A stretch of 64,000 nucleotides of DNA from Stenotrophomonas sp. SAU14A_NAIMI4_5. GTDB taxonomy: Bacteria; Pseudomonadota; Gammaproteobacteria; Xanthomonadales; Xanthomonadaceae. Below the pieces are notes generated by a model. That model searched no databases. It was not told the DNA's origin and saw only the letters and a list, made by a program, of their open reading frames with translations. Of this stretch, positions 52,533 through 61,399 are shown piece by piece; position 1 is the stretch's first letter; the number at the start of each line of letters is the position of its first letter. Where the stretch lies: NCBI RefSeq assembly GCF_003086795.1, contig NZ_CP026003.1:1446777-1510776 (forward strand). The letters run 5' to 3'. A program made the position numbers and the translations under genes.

Positions 52533-52877
52533 ATCCACGCATGGCGTGGATCTACTGGCAAAACGGGAACATCCATGCCACGCGTAGATCCACGCCATGC
52601 GTGGATGCGGTGCAGTAGATCCACGCCATGCGTGGATGCGGTGCAGTAGATCCACGCCATGCGTGGATGCGGTGCAGTAGATCCACGCCATGCGTGGACG
52701 AACCCATCCGCAGTGCGGACCAACGGTCCGCACCCACCATCGGGAGGCCGTAGATCCACGCCATGCGTGCATCGGGAGGCCGTAGATCCACGCCATGCGT
52801 GGATGAACCCATCCGCAGTGCGGACCAACGGTCCGCACCCACCATCGGGAGGCCGTAGATCCACGCCATGCGTGGAT
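52533..52877. repeat. SMAG tandem array: one reverse and seven forward copies
   Basis: Reverse copy at 52533-52555. Four forward GTAGATCCACGCCATGCGTG copies start at 52584, 52615, 52646 and 52677, a 31-bp period. Three more copies follow, separated by a longer unit that contains GTGCGGACCAACGGTCCGCAC twice and ATCGGGAGGCC. Copies are nearly identical, suggesting recent amplification. The gap 52528-52958 contains only this and the next terminator. Confidence 0.9.
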
Positions 52878-52903
52878 GAACCCCATCCAGGATCGCCGAA
52901 CAT

Positions 52904-52933
52904 AAAAAACGGCCCGGGTCTCCCCGGGCCGTT
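52904..52933 (-). terminator. Intrinsic terminator of the DUF885 gene
   Basis: On the minus strand: ACGGCCCGGG, loop GAGA, CCCGGGCCGT, then TTTTTT. It lies 26 bp after the stop codon. Confidence 0.9.
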
Positions 52934-52958
52934 CCATTTCCATCTCACATCAATCCAA

Positions 52959-54767
52959 TCACTCGATCGGCTGGTCCAGCATCAGCTGGCGTGCGAAGCG
53001 CACCGGCGGCGCGCCGTAGGACAGCATCTGGTCGTGGTACGCCTTCAGGTTGAACTTGTCGCCCAGCTTGTCCTGCATCGCCTTGCGGGTGTCGAAGTGT
53101 TCCTGCGCACCGACGAAGTAGGTCGGCAGCTGTGCCGAGGTCAGCTGCGCGCGCACCCACTTGCCCGAGGCTTCGCTTTCCTGCTGGAACGCGTCGTGGG
53201 TCATCAGGTGCATCGCCTTCTCGCGATCCCAGTTGTCCACGTGCACGCCCTGGTCGAGGATCGCGTTGGAGATCGTGCGCAGGTAGAACTTCAGCTGCAC
53301 CAGGTGGAACAGCGGGTCGTTGTTGAGGTAACCCTGCTCCTGCATCATGCGCTCGGTGTAGACCGCCCAGCCTTCGGCAAACAGGCCCGAACGCAGCACC
53401 GCACGCAGGGTCGACGGGAACTTGGCCGAGTGCCAGCCTTCCAGGTAGTGGCCCGGGGTGCCTTCGTGGATGCTCAGCAGGTGGATCATGCGCGAGTTGT
53501 ACTCACGCAGGAACGAGTCGACCTGCTTGTCATTCCAGTCGTCCGGAATCGGCGAGACGGCGTAGAAGGTCTTCAGGTTCTTGTCGAGCGGGCCCGGCGA
53601 ATCGCAGTAGGCCACGGCCACGCCGCGCTGGAATTCCGGCATCAGGATGATGTCGACCGGCGCATCGGGCAGGGTCATCAGGTCGTGTTCGCGCACGAAC
53701 GCGGTGGACTGCTCCAGCGCGGCCTTGGCATCGTCGACCACCTTGTCGCGCGCCGGCTTGTCGGCGTAGGCCAGTTCCAGCGCGGCTTCGATGGCCTTCT
53801 GCTGCTGCTCGTCGGTCGGCTGCGCCGGCATTTCCGGCGCGCCCGGCTTGTCCTTCAGCACGGTCTGCGCGATGCCGTACATATCCTCGCGCACGCGCTT
53901 GAGTTCGGCGCGCGCACGCTCACCGATCTCCTGGCGCGACAGCGAGGAGTTCAGCGCGAACTTCAGCTTCTGGTCGTACTTTTCAGCACCGATGCGGAAG
54001 TCACCCTTGGCGTTCGGCACCAGGGTCTTGTCCAGCCAGGTCTGCTGCTCGTCCACGGCCTTCTTCAGGCCGTCGATGGCGGCCTGCAGGCGCTGCTGGT
54101 CGGCCTGCGGCAGTTCGCCGATGTGCGGGGTGATGAAGGTATCGACGATGCTGAGGATGCCCTTGTTCTGCTTGGCCACCGTCTCGGCATGGATCTTCGG
54201 CACGCGTGCCGGGTCCAGGTTCTCGCGGGCCTGGGCGAAGATCGCCGGCAGCTTTTCCATGCGCGCGGTGGCCGACTTCAGGCGGTCGGGCAGCGGTGCG
54301 AATTCGCGCGCCATCAGGCCGTACAGGGCACTGCCGGCCAGGCCGTTGTAGACCTGCGGGTCCCACTTGCCGGACTGCAGCACTTCGCTGTTCCAGATTT
54401 CCGACTGCAGCTGGTTGCGCAGGATCGCCGCATCGACCTGGTTCTCGCGGCCGAGCTTGGCCACGTCGATCTTGTCCAGTTCGGCGAGCAGGCCCTTGTA
54501 GGCCGCCACGGTCTTCTGCTGGCCGGCCGCGCTCAGGTCGTCGATTTCGCTGTCGTAGCGGTGGTCGCCGATCTGCGTCGCGCTGACCGGGGACAGCTGC
54601 ATCCAGGTGTCCAGCGCACGCTTGGACAGCTCGGCGAAGGCGGTGTCGACCGCCGCATCGCCGGCCTGCTGGCTGGCGGCCGGGGTGGAACCGTTGGTCG
54701 GGGCGTCGGCCGGCTGGCAACCGGCCAGGGCGGCGACCAGGGCAAGGGCAAGGAGATGCGGGCGCAT
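52959..54767 (-). CDS. DUF885 family protein, lipoprotein peptidase-like
   Basis: 602 residues from the ATG at 54767; a longer start at 54833 is open but the signal is at the shorter one. The lipobox LVAALAGC marks an exported lipoprotein. The DUF885 metallopeptidase-like motif is LSIHEGTPGHYLEGWH (His 434, Glu 435, then His), and SGLFAEGWAVYTERMMQEQG is the second conserved segment. It is followed by YLNNDPLFHLVQLKFYLRT. These proteins resemble M32/M3 zinc peptidases; enzyme activity is probable but unproven. Its own terminator lies 26 bp downstream. Confidence 0.9.
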   Translation of the reverse strand: MRPHLLALALVAALAGCQPADAPTNGSTPAASQQAGDAAVDTAFAELSKRALDTWMQLSPVSATQIGDHRYDSEIDDLSAAGQQKTVAAYKGLLAELDKIDVAKLGRENQVDAAILRNQLQSEIWNSEVLQSGKWDPQVYNGLAGSALYGLMAREFAPLPDRLKSATARMEKLPAIFAQARENLDPARVPKIHAETVAKQNKGILSIVDTFITPHIGELPQADQQRLQAAIDGLKKAVDEQQTWLDKTLVPNAKGDFRIGAEKYDQKLKFALNSSLSRQEIGERARAELKRVREDMYGIAQTVLKDKPGAPEMPAQPTDEQQQKAIEAALELAYADKPARDKVVDDAKAALEQSTAFVREHDLMTLPDAPVDIILMPEFQRGVAVAYCDSPGPLDKNLKTFYAVSPIPDDWNDKQVDSFLREYNSRMIHLLSIHEGTPGHYLEGWHSAKFPSTLRAVLRSGLFAEGWAVYTERMMQEQGYLNNDPLFHLVQLKFYLRTISNAILDQGVHVDNWDREKAMHLMTHDAFQQESEASGKWVRAQLTSAQLPTYFVGAQEHFDTRKAMQDKLGDKFNLKAYHDQMLSYGAPPVRFARQLMLDQPIE

Positions 54768-54883
54768 CGGCGTTCCTGTACTGGGATCAATCCTCGAGCA
54801 TAGGCCGCGCGGGGCGCTTTGTCCCCCTGCCATAGGATTACCATGGGCGCTGGCAGGAATCCCAGGCCCCGGAGGGCGACCCC

Positions 54884-55696
54884 ATGCAGATTCACGGAAG
54901 AAGCAGTTTCAGCACGCGAGGCGGGCTGGCAGCCCTCGTTTTGGCAGCCGCGCTGGCGGGCTGCGCGGCGCAGGGCGACCACGCCGCCTCCGCTGGCGGC
55001 GCCGCGGCTGAGGCGGTGGCCTCACCGGACGGCGCATTCCTCGCTTACGAGCACGATGTACAGGTGCAGCTGGAAGCCACGCAGATCGCAGCGCGGATCC
55101 AGCAGGTCACGCAGGCCTGCCAGGGTGCGAAGTTCGGTGATTGCGCAGTACTGGAAGTCGACCAGCGCAGCGGCGAGCGCCCCAGTGGCGAGGTCAAGGT
55201 GCGCATCGCGCCGAAGGGCGTGGAGCCGCTGATCGGCCTGGCCGGTGAAGGCGGGCAGGTACAGGCGCGCAATACCCGCGCCGAGGATCTGGCCCAGCAG
55301 GTGGCCGACACCGCGCTGACCAAGGCCCGGCTGGAAAAGGAACACGCCCGCCTGCTGTCCTACCAGGACCGCAAGGATCTGAAGATCGAGGAACTGATGG
55401 CGATCACCACGCGCCTGTCGGAAATCGAAGCGGGCGTGGAGCAGGCCAACAAGGATGCCGCGCAGCAGCGCCGTCGCATCGATACCCAGCTGGTGACGCT
55501 GCACTTCGATACGACTTCGGGCCAGCGCAGCCGCAGCGAGATCGGTGAAGCGCTGAGCGAGTCGGGCAGCATCCTCAGCACCAGCATCGCGTTCCTGATC
55601 CGCGCGGCGGCGGCCTTGCTGCCGGTGGCCATCCTCGCCCTGCTGGCGGGCTGGGCGCTCCGCACATGGCTGCGCAGGCGCCGTCGCAAGGCGTGA
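54884..55696 (+). CDS. DUF4349 domain-containing lipoprotein
   Basis: 270 residues. The N-terminus has a lipobox (AAALAGC) after a Ser/Arg-rich start. A first domain (AYEHDVQVQLEATQIAARIQ; YLxVR-like VKVRIAPKGVEPLIG) leads into a coiled coil (TKARLEKEHARLLSYQDRKD; AITTRLSEIEAGVEQANKDA) and a C-terminal membrane helix (LLPVAILALLAGWALRTWL) with an Arg-rich end. This order is that of DUF4349. No enzyme motif. Function unknown, perhaps envelope structure. Divergent from the DUF885 gene. Confidence 0.88.
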   Translation: MQIHGRSSFSTRGGLAALVLAAALAGCAAQGDHAASAGGAAAEAVASPDGAFLAYEHDVQVQLEATQIAARIQQVTQACQGAKFGDCAVLEVDQRSGERPSGEVKVRIAPKGVEPLIGLAGEGGQVQARNTRAEDLAQQVADTALTKARLEKEHARLLSYQDRKDLKIEELMAITTRLSEIEAGVEQANKDAAQQRRRIDTQLVTLHFDTTSGQRSRSEIGEALSESGSILSTSIAFLIRAAAALLPVAILALLAGWALRTWLRRRRRKA

Positions 55697-55708
55697 TCGA
55701 ACGCAGGG

Positions 55709-55769
55709 GTTACGCCGGGCCATGCCCGGCGAATCTCAGTGCAGTGGTAGCGCCGGGCCATGCCCGGCG
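55709..55769. repeat. Two SMAG palindromes, GCGCCGGG subfamily
   Basis: 55709-55731 starts GTTACGCCGGGCC, a variant in which the GTAG lead is changed. 55747-55769 starts GTAGCGCCGGGCC. Both are in the same orientation. Confidence 0.85.
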
Positions 55770-55775
55770 AAGCCC

Positions 55776-56069
55776 TCAGCCCTCGTCGGTCTCGTACTCG
55801 ACGAACACATCCAGTTCCAACGCCAGCTCCTGCACCGCATCGCGCACCTTCTGCGCGGTGCTTTCGTTGCCGACTTCCACTTCCAGTTCGTGGATGCCCG
55901 GGCCGATGTCATCGGACAGCCCGGCCGAGCTGGAGTCGTCGTCATCCATGTGCGGCATCAGGTCGTCCGTTTCTTCGACATGTTCGATGCCGTCCAGGCC
56001 CAGCAGCAGATCGCTGATGGCGCGGGCGTCGTCTTCGGTTCCGGTGATGCGCAGTCGCAGCATTGCCAT
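55776..56069 (-). CDS. Hypothetical small acidic protein
   Basis: 97 residues from the ATG at 56069; ATG at 56063 is also possible. No strong ribosome binding site. The protein is acidic, MLRLRITGTEDDARAISDLL at the N-terminus and a central Asp/Ser-rich run (MPHMDDDDSSSAGLSDD), then GIHELEVEVGNESTAQKVRD. The two ends look like halves of a ferredoxin-like or ACT-type alpha/beta fold around the acidic insert. No family recognised. It stands alone between the DUF4349 gene and the broken LysR gene. Confidence 0.7.
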   Translation of the reverse strand: MAMLRLRITGTEDDARAISDLLLGLDGIEHVEETDDLMPHMDDDDSSSAGLSDDIGPGIHELEVEVGNESTAQKVRDAVQELALELDVFVEYETDEG

Positions 56070-56137
56070 GGCAGGTACACGGTGTGGGGTTGCCTGCAGC
56101 CTAGCCAGCGGTGGGCAAAGACCGGGTGACGGTGCAG

Positions 56138-57082
56138 TCAGCCGGCCGTGGGTGGGCGCCCGAGCAGGCTGTCGGGCAGGGCCGGGATGGGCGTACGTTC
56201 GTCCTGCGCCTGGGTCAGCAGCCAATCGATGAACAGCCGCGCCGCCGGGCTGGGTGGCTGCGCTTCGGCATGCACCACGTAGTAGGCATAGCGCGCCTTC
56301 AGTGCCGGGCCAGGCAGGCGCACCACTTCATAGCGCTGCAGGTAGGGCTGGGCCACATGCGTGCGCGCCAGCACTGCGCCCATGCCGTACACCGCCGCGC
56401 GCATCGCATCGGTGCTGTCGGCGAACGTGTGCATCGGCGGCAAGGGCGAGGGCGGCCGCACGCCGGCATGGCGGAACCAGTCGCGCCAGCCCTGCGGCGA
56501 GAGATCGGTCAGCAGCGGCAGCTCGGCGATGCGCGCCGGATCCTGCAGCGCTTCCACGCCGGGCAGCGCCGGCGAGGCCACCGGGAACAGGCTGTCGTCC
56601 ATCAGGTGCTGCGCATGCAGGCCGGGCCACTGGCCCAGGCCGTAGCGGATGCCTACCTCGGGGCCGTTCTCGTCGTAGCGGTCCAGGCCGCTGCCGGTGT
56701 GCAGTTCGATGCGGATGTGCGGGTGGGCCTAGGTGAAGCGCGGCAGGCGCGGCAGCAGCCAGCAGTAGGACAGCGAGCGCAGGGTGGCGATGCGCAGCGG
56801 CACGCTGTCCGCATCCGGCTGCAGGTGGTGGGCCACGGCGGCGACATCGGTGAAGGCGGCGCTGGCGGCGTCGGCCAGCTGCCGGCCCTCGGCGGTCAGG
56901 CGCACGCCGCGCGCGTGGCGCAGGAACAGGCGCACCTCCAGCACCTCCTCCAGGCGGCGCACGTGGTGGCTGACCGCGCTGGCGGTCAGGTGCAGCTCCA
57001 GCGCGGCCTGGGCGAAGTTCTGGTGGCGTGCGGCCACCGCGAACACGGCTAGCGCGGGGAGCAGGGAGGGGCGTAGCTGCAT
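56138..57082 (-). pseudogene. LysR family regulator interrupted by an in-frame amber codon
   Basis: Read through the stop, 314 residues would form a normal GcvA-like LysR protein. The N-terminal part (57082 to the TAG at 56729-56731) contains the helix-turn-helix AARHQNFAQAALELHLTASA and VSHHVRRLEEVLEVRLFLRH; translation stops at residue 117 in LPRLPRF-Thr-stop. The downstream part, in the same frame, resumes AHPHIRIELHTGSGLDRYD and carries the substrate-binding domain to RLFIDWLLTQ. The codon before the stop is in a context where homologues have Gln, so a C-to-T change of CAG to TAG is the simplest origin. The divergent EamA gene is the probable former target. A sequencing error remains possible. 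Confidence 0.88.
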
Positions 57083-57197
57083 GTCGAGCCTCAAACCATA
57101 TTTGTGGCTGGCAGCGATACTACGCGCTTGTGCAGCGGGCGTCTGCGGATGATCCTGTCAGCCCAGACACAGCGCAGGCGCAGGACGGAGGCAGGGC

Positions 57198-58070
57198 ATG
57201 AACGCGGTACCGCAGGTGGCAGAACGCGATTGGCGCACCCCCTTGGAATTGACCCTGCTGGGCGCGATCTGGGGCTGCTCGTTCCTGTTCATGCGCGTGG
57301 CGGTGCCTTCGTTCGGCCCGTTCGCGCTGGTCGAAGTCCGTCTGGTGCTGGGCGCGCTGGTGCTGATGCCGTTCCTGTGGCGCGCGCGTGCGCAATTCCC
57401 GCCGCGCCGCTGGCTGTGGCTGGCCCCGATCGGCCTGATCAACTCGGCGCTGCCGTTCGTGCTGTTCGCCTATTCGGCCGAGCAGGCACCGGCGGCCATC
57501 GGCGCGATCTGCAATGCGATGACCGTGCTGTTTGCTGCGCTGATCGCCTTCCTGTTCTTCGGCGAGAAGATCGGCGTGCGCCGTGCCAGTGCCCTGCTGG
57601 TCGGCTTTGCCGGCGTGGTGGTGCTGGCCACGGCCAAGGTGTCGGGCCTGAGCATCGGCATGGCGGTGCTGGCCGGTGCTGCGGCCTCGTTGCTGTACGG
57701 GCTGGGCGTGAACCTGGTGAAGCGGCACATGACCGGCCTGCCGTCGGCCGCTGCCGCTGCGGCAACGCTGGGCTGCGCCTCGTTGTGGATGCTGCCGATG
57801 GCGGTGACCCACTGGCCGCAGGCGGCGATCCCGGGCAAGGCCTGGGGCGCAGCGATCGCGCTGGGCGTGGCCTGCACCGGCCTGGCGTTCTTGATGTTCT
57901 ACCGCCTGATCGGCCGCATCGGCCCCTCGCGCGCGTCGACGGTGACCTATCTGATTCCGCTGTTCGGCGCGGCGTTCGCGTGGTTGTTTCTGGGCGAGCC
58001 GGTGACCCTGCAGATGCTGATTGCCGGCGGCCTGATCCTCGGCAGTGTGGCCGTCAGCCAGAAGGGCTGA
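57198..58070 (+). CDS. EamA/DMT family transporter next to the LysR pseudogene
   Basis: 290 residues. Ten membrane helices in two EamA repeats (LTLLGAIWGCSFLFMRVAV; FALVEVRLVLGALVLMPFLW; APAAIGAICNAMTVLFAALI; VTYLIPLFGAAFAWLFLGE). A typical member of the 10-helix DMT superfamily; it probably exports a metabolite or an amino acid. It is divergent from the broken LysR gene, the common arrangement for a LysR activator and its target, so its regulation may be lost or altered. Confidence 0.93.
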   Translation: MNAVPQVAERDWRTPLELTLLGAIWGCSFLFMRVAVPSFGPFALVEVRLVLGALVLMPFLWRARAQFPPRRWLWLAPIGLINSALPFVLFAYSAEQAPAAIGAICNAMTVLFAALIAFLFFGEKIGVRRASALLVGFAGVVVLATAKVSGLSIGMAVLAGAAASLLYGLGVNLVKRHMTGLPSAAAAAATLGCASLWMLPMAVTHWPQAAIPGKAWGAAIALGVACTGLAFLMFYRLIGRIGPSRASTVTYLIPLFGAAFAWLFLGEPVTLQMLIAGGLILGSVAVSQKG

Positions 58071-58396
58071 GCGCGCCCACGCACGGGTGATGCCGGGCGC
58101 TGCCCGGTGGCGTCATCGATGCGTGCGCGCGCGGCTGTGGATCTTGATCTGGGTCCGCCTTGGAGCGAGCCGAGCACCGCAGGTCCGGCGAGGGCGAAGA
58201 GGCGCGGGTGTCTGAGCGCAGCGAGTTCCGCGCCGTCCCTCGACGGACCGAGGAGCGCAGGGAACCGGCGCGCAGCGCCGGCTCGCGGACGGCGGCGCGT
58301 TTCTTTTGGTTACTTTTCTTTGCGCGGGCAAAGAAAAGTGACGCCCATGAACGATGAATCGCCTTCAGCACGTGTCAACTGAGAAAAGTCGATGCG
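58071..58396. repeat. Intergenic composite repeat with ACTTTTCTTTG hairpin
   Basis: Non-coding. GGGCGCTGCCCGG-like palindrome near 58093, an Arg-codon-like GC-rich tract, and a hairpin at 58312-58339 formed by ACTTTTCTTTG and CAAAGAAAAGT with a GCGCGGG-type loop, preceded by CGTTTCTTTTGGTT. The hairpin sequence is common between genes in Xanthomonadaceae from memory. No gene or known RNA seen; the region could contain transcription stop signals for both neighbours. Confidence 0.65.
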
Positions 58397-59296
58397 CTAC
58401 CGCACCGGCACCGGAATATTGCACAGGTCGATATGCCCGGCCGGGCGCTTGTAGAAGTCATCCACGCGGTTGCGCCGCGCTTCCACCGTATCGGCGAAGG
58501 TCTTTGAATCGGTGCGCAGCACCTGGATCGGCGTGCGCTCGGCCGCCGGCACGTCGCTGGCGCGACGGATCGAGACGATCGGCGTGCGCAGCTTCGGGTC
58601 TTCGTAGAAGCCCATCGGCGCCGGCCCGCGTGGAATCGCGCTGAGCAGCTCCATGCCCTTCAGCACGCGGCCGACCACGGTGATGTTGCGGTCCAGCTGG
58701 CGCGGTGACTGCCCGGTCACCACGTACAGTTCGGCGCCGATGCTGCTGTCTTCCTCGTTGCTGCGGCCGGCACCAAGCATGCCGTAGCAGTGCGCCAGCC
58801 AGGCCTTCCCGGCCTGCGGGTCCTGGCCGACCGGGAAACCATCGACGAAGCCGGTCTGCGCGGCCCAGCCATCGCCGTCGGGCAGCACGTTCACCTTCAG
58901 GCCGGCGCTGGCGCGTTCGAATTCGGCCGGCAGCTTGCGCGCGGCACTGCCGAACGGTTTGGCCTTGGCCGCGTCATCAGCGTCGGCATCGCCGAACTGC
59001 ACCACGAAGTTGTCCTGCGACCGGTAGATGCTGGTGCCGTCCCAGAAGTGCTCGTGGGCGAAGGTCTGGATGTTGGCCACATGGCGCGGCGCGAACTGCG
59101 GTGCCAGCTCGATGATCACCCGCCCGGCCGGCAGGTCCATGTACAGCAGGTTGGCCGGGTCCGGGGTGCGCCAGTCGCTGGCCGCCGACGCATCGAGGAT
59201 CTGCTGCGGGCTGCGGTACGGCGTGGCGGCACTGGCCAGCGCGGGCAGCAGGCAGACGAGGGCGAAAGTGAGCAGCGTGGTACGAGGGGTCGGCAT
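58397..59296 (-). CDS. Exported peptidyl-prolyl isomerase, cyclophilin type
   Basis: 299 residues from the ATG at 59296 (a GTG at 59305 is possible). A signal peptide ([13 protein letters not shown]) is followed by a cyclophilin domain: [40 protein letters not shown] and, further on, [15 protein letters not shown] and [12 protein letters not shown]. The normal RhpgFMxQgGD segment is altered to [13 protein letters not shown], so catalytic activity is uncertain. The C-terminal 90 residues are an extension. It is a periplasmic folding factor or an inactive relative. Confidence 0.9.
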   Translation of the reverse strand: MPTPRTTLLTFALVCLLPALASAATPYRSPQQILDASAASDWRTPDPANLLYMDLPAGRVIIELAPQFAPRHVANIQTFAHEHFWDGTSIYRSQDNFVVQFGDADADDAAKAKPFGSAARKLPAEFERASAGLKVNVLPDGDGWAAQTGFVDGFPVGQDPQAGKAWLAHCYGMLGAGRSNEEDSSIGAELYVVTGQSPRQLDRNITVVGRVLKGMELLSAIPRGPAPMGFYEDPKLRTPIVSIRRASDVPAAERTPIQVLRTDSKTFADTVEARRNRVDDFYKRPAGHIDLCNIPVPVR

Positions 59297-59373
59297 TGTG
59301 GTCACGTGCAGAATGGTGTCTGCCCATCATGCGCGAGCGGCGGGCGGGATGTCATGCGCCCGCACCCGCAATG

Positions 59374-59823
59374 CTATTTCGCTCGTCTGCGAAAGTAGCT
59401 GTCCACCGCCTGTGCACTGCATTGAGCCTGGGCCTGCTGCCCACGCTTGGATTCGCAGGCCTGCAGCGCCGGATGAATGGCAGCGTAGTTCACCACGACG
59501 TTCTCGTTCGGTCGCAGCAGGGCGTAGTAGCAGATCATCCCGCGGTACACCGAATAGACCGGCGCCTTGATGGGGCGCAGGCCGCCGTACACCTCGGCCA
59601 CTGTTTCGCGCGCCATGTCCGCATACCAGGCCGGGCGGCCCGGTTCTGCCAGTGCGCGCGCCAGCACGCTCTGCCGGTCCTCGCCACGGCTGTGCGCGTC
59701 GAGGATCTTCGCGGAGAAGTCGAGCGCGTCATAAGCGCCCTTGCTGAGGTCGCACCCGGTCATCGCCTGGGCAGGGGCAGCCGCCAGCAGGGCCAGCGGG
59801 AGCAGCAGGGTGAGCGTCTTCAT
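59374..59823 (-). CDS. Hypothetical exported protein
   Basis: 149 residues with a signal peptide ([20 protein letters not shown]). The mature part begins [20 protein letters not shown] and has three more cysteines ([25 protein letters not shown]), probably two disulfides. I do not recognise a family; it is helical, with no enzyme motif. It ends 77 bp upstream of the cyclophilin start on the same strand and could be in its transcript. The start at 59823 has weak spacing to a ribosome binding site. Confidence 0.75.
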   Translation of the reverse strand: MKTLTLLLPLALLAAAPAQAMTGCDLSKGAYDALDFSAKILDAHSRGEDRQSVLARALAEPGRPAWYADMARETVAEVYGGLRPIKAPVYSVYRGMICYYALLRPNENVVVNYAAIHPALQACESKRGQQAQAQCSAQAVDSYFRRRAK

Positions 59824-59913
59824 GACCGGATTCAGCGTCCATCGGGGAGCGCCCAATTCTGCCAGAACCGCCCGGCAGGGTGACTAACGACACATTCGCT
59901 ATACCGGACTTCG

Positions 59914-59938
59914 CACTACTGTTGACTCCAACATAGTG
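59914..59938. promoter_or_regulatory. Inverted repeat operator before the PadR gene
   Basis: CACTACTGTTG and CAACATAGTG form arms that match except for one extra base. The element ends 11 bp before the padR start. A TTGACT -35-like hexamer lies inside it. PadR proteins bind repeats of ATGT/ACAT type near their own promoter. Confidence 0.65.
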
Positions 59939-59949
59939 GAGGGCCGGTC

Positions 59950-60315
59950 ATGAGCGAGGACGACGTCCACCTGAAGAAGTTCCAGAAGGAGCTCAGCGCC
60001 GGAACCGTGTCGCTGGCCCTGCTGGCGGTGCTGGCCCGGGCCGGGGAGCCGCTGTACGGCTACCTGATCGCCAAGGAGCTGGAGCGCGTGGGCGAGGGCG
60101 TCCTGAGCGGCAAGCAGAGCGCGCTGTACCCGGTGCTGCGCAACCTGGAGGCTGCCGGCCTGCTGGAAAGCCATGTCGAGCCGTCCAGCAGTGGCCCGCC
60201 GCGGCGCTACTACCGCATCAATGAACGTGGCCATGAGGTGCTGGCGCAGTGGCGCCAGGCCTGGCAGGCCACCCGCGATTCCGTCGATTCCGTGTTGGAG
60301 GGGGTACCGCAATGA
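59950..60315 (+). CDS. PadR family transcriptional regulator
   Basis: 121 residues with GGAG nine bases before the start codon. The N-terminal winged helix is typical of PadR: LALLAVLARAGEPLYGYLIA, KELERVGEGVLSGKQSALYP and VLRNLEAAGLLESH, then YYRINERGHEVLAQW with the wing. The C-terminal helix is short, as in PadR-s2 proteins that pair with HAAS-domain membrane proteins. Its stop codon overlaps the start of the next gene (ATGA). Likely autoregulated through the inverted repeat at 59914. Confidence 0.94.
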   Translation: MSEDDVHLKKFQKELSAGTVSLALLAVLARAGEPLYGYLIAKELERVGEGVLSGKQSALYPVLRNLEAAGLLESHVEPSSSGPPRRYYRINERGHEVLAQWRQAWQATRDSVDSVLEGVPQ

Positions 60316-61289
60316 ACGAGCAGAACCTGGCAGGCAGTGGCCTGCCCACCACGATCGCGCAGTACCTGGCGCAGCTGCGCGCGGCGCTGCAGGGTGCCGA
60401 TCCGGCGATGGTGCAGGATGCCCTGTACGACGCCGAGGAGTACCTGCGCTCCGAACTGGCCGCGCAGCCGGGCCGCAGCGAGGCCGACGTCATCGCCGAT
60501 GTGGCCGGCAGCTACGGCGCGCCGGAGGAAGTGGCCGAGATCTATCGCGAGACCGAGGTGACGGTGAACCGCGCGCTGCGTACGCCGCGTGCCGACACCA
60601 GCCCGGTGCTGCGCGCCGCCGCCGAGGCCAGTGGCGTGGCACCGGCTGCGCCGACCCCTGCGCCGGCGCAGCGTTCGCTGATGGCGCGCTTCTTCGGCGT
60701 CGTGCTGGACCCGCACACCTATGGCGCGCTGTTCTACATGCTGCTGTCGCTGGCTACGGGCACCTTCTTCTTCACCTGGGTGGTGACCGGGCTGTCGCTG
60801 TCGCTGGGCCTGATGATCCTGATCATCGGCATACCGCTGACGGTGCTGTTCTTCGGCTCGGTGCGCGGGCTGGCGCTGCTGGAAGGGCGGCTGGTGGAAG
60901 CGCTGCTGGGCGAGCGCATGCCGCGCCGGCCGCAGTACACCGACCGCAGCCGCACCTGGCTGCAGCGCATCGGCGACATGTTCACCGACGGTCGCACCTG
61001 GCTGACGCTGCTGTACTTCCTGCTGATGCTGCCGCTGGGCATCGTCTACTTCACCATCGCGGTGACCCTGCTGGCGGTGTCGCTGGCCTTCATCTGGTCG
61101 CCGGTGGCGGCACTGTTCGACTCGACCGCGCCGAGCATCTACATCGATGGCACCAACATGCTGCCGCTGGCGTTCACGCCGGTGCTGGCGGTGGTGGGCG
61201 CGCTGCTGCTGCTGGTGACGATGCACCTGGCACGCGGCATCGGCAAGCTGCATGGGCTGCTGGCGAAGAACCTGCTGGTGCGGTTGTAA
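60312..61289 (+). CDS. HAAS/DUF1700-type membrane protein paired with PadR
   Basis: 325 residues. Residues about 10-95 form the HAAS (DUF1700-like) cytoplasmic region: QYLAQLRAALQGADPAMVQD, ALYDAEEYLRSELAAQPGRS and DVAGSYGAPEEVAEIYRETE. After a Pro/Ala-rich linker come four to six membrane helices (ALFYMLLSLATGTFFFTWVV; LSLGLMILIIGIPLTVLFF; FLLMLPLGIVYFTIAVTLLA; LAVVGALLLLVTMHLARG), the membrane sensor type. The gene is translationally coupled to padR; PadR-HAAS pairs are a known one-component-like envelope sensing arrangement in bacteria. What it senses is unknown. Confidence 0.88.
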   Translation: MNEQNLAGSGLPTTIAQYLAQLRAALQGADPAMVQDALYDAEEYLRSELAAQPGRSEADVIADVAGSYGAPEEVAEIYRETEVTVNRALRTPRADTSPVLRAAAEASGVAPAAPTPAPAQRSLMARFFGVVLDPHTYGALFYMLLSLATGTFFFTWVVTGLSLSLGLMILIIGIPLTVLFFGSVRGLALLEGRLVEALLGERMPRRPQYTDRSRTWLQRIGDMFTDGRTWLTLLYFLLMLPLGIVYFTIAVTLLAVSLAFIWSPVAALFDSTAPSIYIDGTNMLPLAFTPVLAVVGALLLLVTMHLARGIGKLHGLLAKNLLVRL

Positions 61290-61315
61290 CCGCAGAGGGG
61301 GCGGAGCCCGCACTG

Positions 61316-61388
61316 GTAGGTGCCAACCTTGGTTGGCACGCATCGCGCTGGGGTCAGAGCCCTTTCCGTTGGAAAGGGCTCTGACCCC
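61316..61388. repeat. SMAG-type hairpin and GGGGTC inverted repeat
   Basis: 61316-61338 starts GTAGGTGCCAACCTTGGTTG. 61350-61388 is GGGGTCAGAGCCCTTTCC paired with GGAAAGGGCTCTGACCCC, a near-perfect copy of the family seen at 18679, 30541 and 51247. It lies between two convergent genes. Confidence 0.85.
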
Positions 61389-61399
61389 ACGGCGGGGTC

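Noticed and set aside
52533-52877. CRISPR-like array
   Set aside because: The periodic units are SMAG palindromes with GTAG starts, the spacers are identical instead of unique, and no cas gene is near.
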